The notes under the pieces were generated by a model that was not told where the DNA came from, did no database searches, and saw only the letters and a program-made list of their open reading frames with translations. Both the position numbers and the translations under genes were made by a program. A DNA stretch of 36,234 bases, taken from positions 1 to 36,234 of the forward strand of contig JAFTGI010000089.1 in the NCBI GenBank assembly GCA_017458195.1, written 5' to 3'. The DNA is from Prevotella sp. Its GTDB lineage: Bacteria > Bacteroidota > Bacteroidia > Bacteroidales > Bacteroidaceae. Shown in pieces: positions 7,636 through 17,500 of this stretch; positions within the stretch are counted from its first letter, which is position 1; each line of letters starts with the position of its first letter.

Positions 7636-10600
7636 ATGAAAAAGTTTTTACTGATGATTGCAACCGTGCTGACGGCCATCGCCGCACAGGCACAGGACGT
7701 GACCGTCGTTGAGAACGTCAACGACTACACGGGAAGCGACGCCTACGTCTTCAACAAGGCTGACGGCAAGGTCTACGTGCTCAACAACCTTGGCGGTTAT
7801 GAGCGCTATGGTGTCTATCAGAAGACCGCCACGCTGAAGGTGGCCGGCGGCAGCGACACCGACATCGAGTACATCGCCACAACCGACGGCATGACCTCGA
7901 TGCCCTACATCAACACGGGCTACACCCACCGGGCCGACACACGCGCCGTCGCCGAGGTGGACCTCTCGACGAAGAACAATGCATGGCAGGCCGTCTTCGG
8001 CAGCCGCGCCAACATCACCTCGCAGGGCTTCATCTTCTTCTGCCGCTTCGACGCCAACAACCAAGGCGCCTTCGTGCGCGACACGCAGGAGAAGCGCGGC
8101 GACGCCGACCTGCCCCGCGGCGAGAAGATCACCATCGACGCTACGGGCAACACGGCCCAGATCTTCAATGCCGCCGGCGAGCTCGTCTCGACCATCACGT
8201 GCAACAACGTCGTGGGCAACAGCGCGGGCAACTGCCCCTGGTACATCTTCGACTTGAACAACAACGGCAACGAACGCCACGGACGCGACAACTCGTCGGC
8301 CTACATGAAGCTCTACAGCTTCAAGGTCTACGAGGGCGAGACGCTCGTCATGGACCTGCAGCCCATCGTCTCGGCCACGGGCCAGGGCGGTCTGCGCGAC
8401 AAGGTGAGCGGCCAGCGCTTCTTCTCGGCCCAGGAGGGCGCCGAGTTTGCGCTCAGCCCCGACGGTGAGGCTGCTGCCAGCGATGCCGGCATCACGGTCT
8501 ACGAGGGCAAGATGGTCATCAACACCACCGACGGCAAGGTCTACAAGTATGTCGGCGGCGCCTTCACCGAGCTCGGCACGCCTACGCTTGAGCAGCTTGC
8601 CAACGGCGACTACAAGAACATGAAGAACTGGCGCAGCAACGACGAGCACTGGAACAACGTCTTTGCCTATGGCGACAACATCGCTTACGACGAAGCCACC
8701 AACACCAACACCTTCGACCCCTACGTGGGCACGGGCGGCTGGGAGCCCCTGTTCTATACGGCCGACGTGGAGGCCGACGCTGACTACAACGTCTCGTTCA
8801 ACTTCAGCTCCAGCAACTGGAACTCATGGAACGACGGCGCCTACGCCACGCTGCCCTTCAAGGTGCTCGACCGCACGGACTTCGACCATGGCAACGGAAA
8901 CTACAACGACGCCGGCCTCATTGCCTCCATCCGGCTGCCCAAGAGCGCCAACGACAACCTGGCCGTCAACGCCGACTTCAACAGTCCGACCGGCAAGGCC
9001 AACATGATCGTGCAGTTCGGTGTCGTCGCCGATGCCAGGAATGACATCTGGTTCCGCTTCAGCAACCTGCTCGTGCAGAAGTATGTCTACCCCGAGGCTT
9101 ATCCGACGGTGAACCCCTTCGGCCCGCAGCTGGCCCTGCTCATCCCCGAGGCTGAGGCCTGCGACGTGGAGACGACCGAGGCTCTGGCCAACGCCCTGGC
9201 TCTGGCCATCGAGGCCGCCAAGGCTGTCGCCGACAGCGACGACCTGGCTGCCCAGAAGGCTGCCCTGGAGAACCTGCAGAAGGCTCTGAACGACGTGAAA
9301 AACAACAACGTGGCCGTGCTCCGCCAGATCATCGCCCTGGCCAAGGCTGAGGGCATCGACGTGACTGCCCAGGAGGCTTACCTCGTCAACGGCACCGAGG
9401 GGCTCGACGGTCAGGTCAACGCCCTGCGCGTGGCCCGCAAGGTGGCCCACATCGAGAAGGACGAGGCCCAGTATGAGGGCAACGTTCCCGCCGAGGGCGA
9501 GTTCTATCTCTACAATGTCGGCCGCAAGGCTTACCTGACCAGCGGCTCCGACTGGGGCACGCACGCCGCCCTCGGACAGCCCGGTCTGCTGGGCACGCTG
9601 GCTCAGAACGGCGACGGCTACACCATCCAGTTCAATGAGCTCATCCAGGGCGACGCCCGCGACAAGTATCTCGGTGGCAGCCCCTATGTCGACTGCGACA
9701 ACAACGGCAAGGGCACCTATGTCTTCGAACCTGTCGACGGCAAGCCCGGCGTCTATGCCGTCAAGGGCAACCGCGGCTATCTGGCCTTCGACCCCGAGGG
9801 TGAGGTCGACGGCGGCGGCAACCATCACTTCAACACCGTGACCGCCACATGGGCTACGCCCGGCAATGCCGACGCCGAATGGATGCTCGTCACGAAGGCC
9901 GACCGCCTGGCCCAGACGGAGAACGCCACGGTAGAACAGCCCGCCGACGTGACCGTCATCGTCCGCGACGCCAGCTTCAACAAGCATGCGGCTCTCGACG
10001 CTCCATGGAGCGACCTGAACCAAGGCTGGGAGTGGGGCAACCGCCACTTCGGCGACAAGAACACTGAGACGTTCAACTCGCAGGCATATAACCTCTCGCA
10101 GGAGGTCACCTTCCCCGTGGCCGGTGTCTATGAAGTGAGCGTACAGTCGTACTATCGCGACGGCAACATCGGTCCCCACGTGGAGAGTGTTGCGGGCGGT
10201 GACGAACTGCATGCTCCCGCCGTGCTCTATGCCGGCACGGAGCAGACCCCGCTGGTCTATATCCACGCTGAGGCCGACCGCGCTCCCGGCGAGGGCACCG
10301 ACACGCAGATTGGCAATATCCCCAACAACATGATGCAGGCGGCTGCCTTCTTCCAGAACGGACTCTACTGGAACACGGTCCGCGTGACCGTCGAGGCCGA
10401 CGAGACCCCGCTGACCATCGGCATCCGCAAGGATGGCTCCGACCATCGCGCTGACAACTGGATCGTGTCAGACAACTTCCGCGTGAAGTACCTCGGCACG
10501 AGCGATGCCGTCGGCATTGAGGAGGTGAACCAGCCGGCCGCTCAGGACGCCGTCGTCTACAACCTGCGTGGCCAGCGCGTAGCTGCAGCCGTCAAGGGCA

Positions 10601-10638
10601 TCTACATCACCGGTGGCCGCAAGGTGGTGGTGAAATAA
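7636..10638 (+). CDS. Large secreted LamG-like surface protein
   Basis: 1000 residues from the ATG at 7636, which gives a clean signal peptide (MKKFLLMIATVLTAIAAQAQ). Residues about 75-270 look like a LamG/concanavalin-type jelly roll (YINTGY..., then AVFGSR, IFFCRF, MKLYSFKVYEGE). A second beta-rich domain covers about 320-500. An alanine-rich helical segment with FIVAR-like repeats (ALALAIEAAKAVADSDDLAA...) covers about 510-600, followed by more beta domains. The C-terminal ~35 residues (VVYNLRGQRVAAAVKGIYITGGRKVVVK region) fit a type IX sorting tail. It probably binds surface glycan; no catalytic motif is recognised. It diverges from the jelly-roll protein gene and is followed by an octad-repeat element and a terminator. 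Confidence 0.75.
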   Translation: MKKFLLMIATVLTAIAAQAQDVTVVENVNDYTGSDAYVFNKADGKVYVLNNLGGYERYGVYQKTATLKVAGGSDTDIEYIATTDGMTSMPYINTGYTHRADTRAVAEVDLSTKNNAWQAVFGSRANITSQGFIFFCRFDANNQGAFVRDTQEKRGDADLPRGEKITIDATGNTAQIFNAAGELVSTITCNNVVGNSAGNCPWYIFDLNNNGNERHGRDNSSAYMKLYSFKVYEGETLVMDLQPIVSATGQGGLRDKVSGQRFFSAQEGAEFALSPDGEAAASDAGITVYEGKMVINTTDGKVYKYVGGAFTELGTPTLEQLANGDYKNMKNWRSNDEHWNNVFAYGDNIAYDEATNTNTFDPYVGTGGWEPLFYTADVEADADYNVSFNFSSSNWNSWNDGAYATLPFKVLDRTDFDHGNGNYNDAGLIASIRLPKSANDNLAVNADFNSPTGKANMIVQFGVVADARNDIWFRFSNLLVQKYVYPEAYPTVNPFGPQLALLIPEAEACDVETTEALANALALAIEAAKAVADSDDLAAQKAALENLQKALNDVKNNNVAVLRQIIALAKAEGIDVTAQEAYLVNGTEGLDGQVNALRVARKVAHIEKDEAQYEGNVPAEGEFYLYNVGRKAYLTSGSDWGTHAALGQPGLLGTLAQNGDGYTIQFNELIQGDARDKYLGGSPYVDCDNNGKGTYVFEPVDGKPGVYAVKGNRGYLAFDPEGEVDGGGNHHFNTVTATWATPGNADAEWMLVTKADRLAQTENATVEQPADVTVIVRDASFNKHAALDAPWSDLNQGWEWGNRHFGDKNTETFNSQAYNLSQEVTFPVAGVYEVSVQSYYRDGNIGPHVESVAGGDELHAPAVLYAGTEQTPLVYIHAEADRAPGEGTDTQIGNIPNNMMQAAAFFQNGLYWNTVRVTVEADETPLTIGIRKDGSDHRADNWIVSDNFRVKYLGTSDAVGIEEVNQPAAQDAVVYNLRGQRVAAAVKGIYITGGRKVVVK

Positions 10639-10656
10639 GAAGGAAATAATCCGTTG

Positions 10657-10830
10657 CTGAAATTTCGGAGGTACGGAGGTGCGAAGGTACGGGGGTACGA
10701 GGATAGTTTCGGAGGTACGGGGGTGCGAAGGTACGGGGGTACGAGGATAGCCCCAGAACAGCAAAACTGACCTCGCACCCTCGGCCTCGAAGAGGCTGAT
10801 CCCCGCACCACCGTACCACCGAAAGCAGAG
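10657..10830. repeat. Octad-repeat element, copy 1
   Basis: Starts 18 bp after a stop codon. It has two 44-bp blocks (10663-10706 and 10707-10750), each made of TTTC plus five 8-bp units of the type GGAGGTAC, ending GAGGATAG. A unique part follows (CAAAACTGACCTCGCACC..., with hairpin GCCTCGAAGAGGC). The right end is the inverse of the left: TTTCGG(A/T)GGTACGG(A/T)GGTGCG reads inward from both sides. A second copy lies at 27616-27746. Confidence 0.85.
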
Positions 10831-10846
10831 GCCGTCATAAGACTGT

Positions 10847-10885
10847 AACTGCGTCGCAGATTGAAATGGCTGCGGCGCAGTTTTT
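10847..10885 (+). terminator. Rho-independent terminator of the LamG-like gene
   Basis: AACTGCGTCGCAG at 10847-10859 pairs with CTGCGGCGCAGTT at 10870-10882 (one G-U pair) and continues into a T run. Together with the octad element and the tyrS promoter it fills the 349-bp gap before tyrS; no further gene is seen there. Confidence 0.8.
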
Positions 10886-10915
10886 GTGTCTCTCAACTAA
10901 AACTGGTTAAGAAAT

Positions 10916-10946
10916 TTTGCGGTTAGCGTTTTTTTTTGTACTTTTG
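10916..10946 (+). promoter_or_regulatory. Promoter of tyrS
   Basis: TTTG at 10916-10919 and TACTTTTG at 10939-10946 with a 19-nt spacer, 41 bp before the tyrS ATG. Confidence 0.85.
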
Positions 10947-10987
10947 CAAACTCTAAAGGTAAAAACAATAACAAAAATAAACCAACG

Positions 10988-12283
<1,296 letters not shown>

Positions 12284-12286
12284 ACA

Positions 12287-12314
12287 ATTGACAATTGATA
12301 ATTGATAATTGAAA
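12287..12314. repeat. Heptad tandem array (ATTGATA) after tyrS
   Basis: Units ATTGACA 12287-12293, ATTGATA 12294-12300 and 12301-12307, and ATTGAAA 12308-12314. It starts 3 bp after the tyrS stop and ends 5 bp before the kinase ATG. It is the same repeat family as the array between hemD and rnpA. Confidence 0.9.
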
Positions 12315-12319
12315 ATCCC

Positions 12320-13279
12320 ATGCGACGGGTCATCGGAATCGGCGAGACTGTTCTCGACATCATCTTCAAGAACGACCAGCCCATCGGCGCCGTGCCGGGC
12401 GGGTCGGTGTTCAACGGCATCATCTCGCTGGGGCGTGCCGGCGTGTCGGCCTCATTCATCAGCGAGGCCGGCAACGACCGCGTGGGCCGCGCCATCATCC
12501 AGTTTCTGCGCGACAATGGAGTCGAGGCCGACGGCGTCAACGTCTATCCCGACTCCAAGTCGCCCATCTCGCTGGCCTTCCTCGACGAGAAGAACGACGC
12601 CGAGTATATCTTCTACAAGGATCATCCGCGCGACCAGCTCGACTTTGCCTATCCGCCCGTCAACCGCGACGACGTCGTCATGTTCGGCTCGTTCTATGCC
12701 GTCAACCCCGCCATCCGGCCGCAGGTCGTAGCCTTCCTCGAGTATGCCCGCCAGCGCGGCGCCATCCTCTACTACGACGTCAACTTCCGTGCCTCTCACA
12801 AGAACGACCTGCTCCGCGTGCAGCCCAACCTGCTGGAGAATTTCGAGCTGGCCGACATCGTGCGCGGCTCGGCCGAGGACTTCCAGGTGATGTTCGGCAA
12901 GAGCGATGCCGATCAGGTCTATCGCTCGCAGATAGCCTTCTACACCCGCAAGTTCATCTGCACGCAGGGGGCCCAGCCCGTAGAGCTGCGCGCCGAGGAT
13001 CCCCGCACAGGCGGCACGCTGAAGAAGCAATACCCCGTGGCCCACACGGAGCAGGTCGTGAGCACCATCGGCGCCGGCGACAACTTCAATGCGGGCTTCG
13101 TCTATGGCCTCATCCGCTACGGCATCACCCGCGACGTGATTGAGCGCGGCATGACCGAACAGCAGTGGGACGACGTCATCCGCCAGGCCCAGCTCTTCTC
13201 GGCCAACGTCTGCGAGAGCATCAGCAACTCCGTCGACAAGGCCTTCGGCGACGAAATGAAACAACAACTTATTTATTAA
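12320..13279 (+). CDS. PfkB-family carbohydrate kinase
   Basis: 319 residues from the ATG at 12320; a TTG at 12302 inside the heptad array would add six residues. It is an ATP-dependent sugar (or nucleoside) kinase of the ribokinase fold. The N-terminal substrate-side motif is GGSVFNG...LGRAG near residues 27-41. The C-terminal PfkB signature TIGAGDNFNAGF has the catalytic aspartate at about residue 254. The substrate cannot be read from the sequence; fructokinase-like is the common default. The flavodiiron protein gene starts 6 bp after its stop, so the two are very likely cotranscribed, probably with tyrS. Confidence 0.9.
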   Translation: MRRVIGIGETVLDIIFKNDQPIGAVPGGSVFNGIISLGRAGVSASFISEAGNDRVGRAIIQFLRDNGVEADGVNVYPDSKSPISLAFLDEKNDAEYIFYKDHPRDQLDFAYPPVNRDDVVMFGSFYAVNPAIRPQVVAFLEYARQRGAILYYDVNFRASHKNDLLRVQPNLLENFELADIVRGSAEDFQVMFGKSDADQVYRSQIAFYTRKFICTQGAQPVELRAEDPRTGGTLKKQYPVAHTEQVVSTIGAGDNFNAGFVYGLIRYGITRDVIERGMTEQQWDDVIRQAQLFSANVCESISNSVDKAFGDEMKQQLIY

Positions 13280-13285
13280 ATTACT

Positions 13286-14467
13286 ATGAAAAAGATTACC
13301 GACCGCGTCTATTATGTCGGCGTGAACGACCGCAACAAGAACCTCTTTGAAGGCTTGTGGCCACTGCCGGCAGGTGTCAGCTACAATGCCTACCTCATCG
13401 ACGACGAGAAGACCTGCCTCATCGACACCGTCGAGGCCGACTTCTTCATGCCCTTCCTCGAAAACCTCCGCGAAGTGCTCGGCGACCGTCAGCTCGACTA
13501 TGTCGTCGTCAACCACATGGAGCCCGACCACAGCGGCTCGCTGGCCCTGCTGCGCCAGTTCTATCCCGGCGTTCAGATTGTCGGCAACAAGAAGACGTTC
13601 GACATGATGCGCGGTTTCTATCAGATAGAAAAAGGTATTTTGGAAGTAAAAAACGGCGATTCCATCGAACTTGGTGCCCTGAAGCTCGACTTCGTGCTGA
13701 CCCCCATGGTCCACTGGCCTGAGACGATGATGACGCTCTGCGGCCGCGTGCTATTCTCCGGCGACGCCTTCGGATGCTTCGGTGCACTCAACGGCGCCTG
13801 GGTCGACGAGCAGATGAATTGCGACGACTACTGGCTGGAGATGGTGCGCTACTATTCGAACATCGTCGGCAAGTACGGCACGCCCGTGCAGATGGCCCTG
13901 AAGAAGCTGGCCGGCGTCCCCGTCGACTACATCTGCGCCACCCACGGTCCCGTCTGGCATGAGCATGTCAGCAAGGTGATTGCCCTCTACGACCGTCTGT
14001 CGAAATATGAGACGGAGCCGGGCCTCGTCATCTGCTACGGCACGATGTACGGCAACACCGAGCGCGCCGCGGAGGTCATCGCCCGCGCCGCTGCTGAGGC
14101 CGGCGTGAAGAATATCGTCATGCACAACGTCTCGAAGTCGCACCACAGCTACATCATCCGCGACGTCTTCCGCTACAGCGGTCTCATCGTCGGCGCCCCG
14201 ACCTACAACACCGGGCTCTACCACGAGATGAACGTGCTGCTCGACGAACTGTCGCAAAAGGACATCAAGGGCCGTCTGTTCGGCTATTTCGGCAGCTACT
14301 CATGGGCCTCGAAGGCCGTCAGCGAGATTCGCCGCTGGAACGAGGAGCGCCTGCACTACGAGGAAGTGGGCACGCCCGTCGAAATCCGCCAGGCACTGAC
14401 GCCCGAGACGTTCGCTCAGTGCGAGGCACTCGGCCGCGCCATGGCAGAAAAGATTTTGGGTCGGTGA
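13286..14467 (+). CDS. Class A flavodiiron protein (FprA family)
   Basis: 393 residues. It reduces oxygen to water, or nitric oxide to nitrous oxide, in the cytosol and so protects anaerobes; electrons come through FMN. An N-terminal metallo-beta-lactamase domain (about 1-245) carries the diiron ligands: HxExD at His77, Glu79 and Asp81, then His143, Asp160 and His220. A C-terminal flavodoxin domain (about 247-393) has the FMN phosphate loop YGTMYGNTERAA at 251-262. All ligands are present, so it should be active. Whether O2 or NO is preferred cannot be told. Parts of this gene were copied into the broken chimera at 20849-21534. A strong terminator follows. Confidence 0.95.
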   Translation: MKKITDRVYYVGVNDRNKNLFEGLWPLPAGVSYNAYLIDDEKTCLIDTVEADFFMPFLENLREVLGDRQLDYVVVNHMEPDHSGSLALLRQFYPGVQIVGNKKTFDMMRGFYQIEKGILEVKNGDSIELGALKLDFVLTPMVHWPETMMTLCGRVLFSGDAFGCFGALNGAWVDEQMNCDDYWLEMVRYYSNIVGKYGTPVQMALKKLAGVPVDYICATHGPVWHEHVSKVIALYDRLSKYETEPGLVICYGTMYGNTERAAEVIARAAAEAGVKNIVMHNVSKSHHSYIIRDVFRYSGLIVGAPTYNTGLYHEMNVLLDELSQKDIKGRLFGYFGSYSWASKAVSEIRRWNEERLHYEEVGTPVEIRQALTPETFAQCEALGRAMAEKILGR

Positions 14468-14480
14468 AGAACCCTAACGA

Positions 14481-14526
14481 AAAAAGTCTGCGCACCCCGC
14501 TTTCGGAGTGCGCAGACTTTTTTTGT
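14481..14526. terminator. Bidirectional terminator between convergent genes
   Basis: AGTCTGCGCACCCCG pairs with CGGAGTGCGCAGACT (14 of 15 bases) around a TTT-containing loop, with A-run and T-run tails on both sides. It serves the flavodiiron gene (+) and the large secreted-protein gene (-), whose stop lies at 14541. Confidence 0.9.
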
Positions 14527-14540
14527 TTGGGAGGTGCTTA

Positions 14541-17500
14541 TCACCTGATGACTTTCTTTCCGTTGATGATATAGACGCCGCGCTGCAGTCCGCCAAGGCC
14601 AGTGGCCTGACGCTTCACGAGTCGGCCGTCGGCAGAATACACGCTGGCTCCCCTATCTTGAGTAGCCGACACAGTGATGTCGATGCCCGTGGTGACAGAC
14701 GTCACAAAGACCGCCATCGACTCACCGACGGTGTAGACAGCCGTGATGGCATAGACGCCATCGGCGGCAGCTTCGGTATCGGTGAAACTGAGCTCATCGG
14801 TGCCTACTTGGCCTATCAGCTGGCCGTCGCGGTAGATGTTGTAGCCAGTCAGCACGAATGGAGCATGCTCAAAGGTGAAGTCATCGAGCATGATGCCAGT
14901 GGCATCGAACGAGAGTTTGCGTACGGCGAAGTAGCGGGCACCCTCGGGCAGCTCTACATTGTATTCCGTCCACTGCCGCTCGGTGAACAGATCCTCGTAG
15001 AGGGCCAGCGACTGGAAGTCGGAGAAATCGGTCGTGGCTGTAGAGTAGAGAATCTCCACCTTCTCCTTCTTCCAACTCGACATGGTCTTGAGGAAGAAGC
15101 TGACAGTCTGGGCGCGGCCTGACAGTTCAGGCGATATGAGCCAGTCGTCGTCGTGCTGCTTGTCAGCATCGGGGTAGTAGCCATCGGCACCGCCAAGAGC
15201 GATGATGGTGCGATCGCCCGAATGAGGAGCGAGGAAGGCGTAGGAAGGATCGCTGATGTCGGCACCCGAAGCCTGAAGTCCGAAGACTTCGAAGGCAGTG
15301 GTCGGGCGGTTGTTGCGTATGGTGACGCCCGACAGAGCGTAGTGCGTAGCGCCATCGTTCTCAACGCTGGTCCATTCGCCAAAGTTGTTGACCGTCCACG
15401 GCTCGTAGTTCTCGATGTCGTCGGTCGTGGCTTTAATCTCATTCTTCGGAGCAGTCCAGCTGACGACCACGCAGCCGTCACCGGCCGTGCTGGCCATGAC
15501 GTTCTCCACGGGATCCATCTCGGGCTGCATCACTTCCACCACGCTCACCTCAGTACGGTTGTTGCTCAGGTCCATGTCTTCGTCGAGCACCACTTCGGCA
15601 TGCATGTCGAGTTTCTCGCTGTCGTTGGTGATAGCAGGCTGATAGTGCAGCGTGACGGTCTGGCTCTTCAGCGAGCTGATGCCGCTTCCGTCGGCCGAAG
15701 CCACGAGCTGGTTGCCGTCGTAGAGGTCGACCCTGTAGCTGTTGACCCTCTTCACGCCCCAGTTGGTGACGTTCACAGCGAACGAAGTATTCGTGCCGGC
15801 CACCGTCTTTGAGGGAGCGGTCAGCGTGGCGCCGAGGTCATACTCCAGCTTGTCGTAGACGCGCACATTGTCGATGGCAGTGGCATTCTGCGTGTCGGCG
15901 CCCTCGAAGCGGAAGTTCAGCACGATGTATCTCTCGTTTTTCACAGGCGAGAGGTCGACGTCGTTGAGCACCCATCCGCTCGCAGTCTTCTGTGCCATGT
16001 CGATGGTGTGCAGCGTCACCTGCTCATTGCTGGGCTTGGTGGCAATGACGGTAACCTTGGTGTTGGAACCGGCGACGTTGTAGCAATAGAAGAGCAGGTG
16101 CGGGTTGGTGGTGCCGGCCATTGCCAGCTTGCCAGTGCCCCAAACGCCCCAGGCATTGGGGTTCTGCGACAGCCAAAGCAGATCGCCGCCATCCTCGTCG
16201 GCTGATCCATCGCCCAGACCTGTCTCGCTGTTGATTTTTTCATACCACCAGAACGTATTGAGCTTTGAGCCTGCAAACGACTCCGCAAAAGGCAACTCGT
16301 AGGCCGGACCCACGACAATCGTGTTGGTGGAAGCCATCGTGCTTATGCCCTTCTCGTTGGCAGCCGCGACGGCATAGATGAGCAGTCCGGGCTCGGCAAA
16401 GGTGGTGTCGGCGGTGAAGGTCGTGCCGGTGATGTTCTCCTTGTAGGGCACGGCATAGCCATTGTTGTCGGCCGTATATATGTTATAAGTGAGGGCGTCG
16501 ACGCTGACATAGCCGCCATTCACGCCTCCTGCGGGAGCATCCCACGTAGCCTTTGGCTTGTCATTGTCGTCGGCCAGACGGGCGTTGGTAGGTGGCAGGG
16601 GCTGGTCTGTGCCCACAAACACCTTGACCGATGCGCTGAGACCTGCGCCACTCTCGTTGTAGGCTTTCACGGTGTAGGTGTTGAAGCCGTCGTCTGCATG
16701 GCTGTCGACGACCTCCTGCTTGACACCGGGAGCCACCTCGCTGAGGGTGCTGACGAGCGTTTCGCCGCGATACACCTCGACCTTCTCAATGGCGGCCAGT
16801 GCGGCGCCGTCGATAGACTTCGTGGGAGTGGTGAAGCTGATGGTGGCTTCCAGCTGTCCGTGGTCATCGGCCACGGCCTTCAGGTCAGCAACGGCATCAG
16901 GAGCCGAGTTGAGGGCTTCCTCTGTGATGCTGATCTGGTGCAACTCAAAGCGGTCGTTGTCATACTCACTCACGTCGTGGAAAGCAATGCGATAGTTACC
17001 CTCAGCATCGACACGGAACACTTTCTCGTAGGGGAGGATGAGGAACTCGGGGGTATTGTAGGGCAGGTCGAACTGCGGCATGAGCGTGCTGAAAGTGGTG
17101 TAGTCGTCGCCCTGTCCGATCAGGACTTCCATCGTCTCCTTGTTGTCGTAGCCGGAGTAGCAGCGCGAACGGAAGAAGAGTTTGTAGGTGCGGTCGGCCT
17201 TCAGATGGACGGGCGGCAGCAGCATATAGTCGTCGGAAGCAGCGCGCCAGCTGTCGGGCGATTGCACACACTTATAGGTGTTGCCCTCGAAATAGCGGAA
17301 CGATCTACCATCACCGTTGGCATCAACGATGGTAAAGAGGTCGTAGCCGTCTCTGTTTTCAAAGGTCTCATTGTAGGGCGGTTCAATGGCCTGACCCACG
17401 GCGACTGCTTCAGAAACGGTCTCGCCGCCCTTCACGCCGTTGTGGAAGGCGATGACGCCGTAGCGGTAGGGTTTCATGCCCTCGAAGGGGATATTGTCTA

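Noticed and set aside
10602..10838. Small minus-strand protein genes in the octad element (also near 27003-27812)
   Set aside because: Proline/arginine-rich frames simply translate the octad repeats; they have no promoter, and the two copies differ in length.
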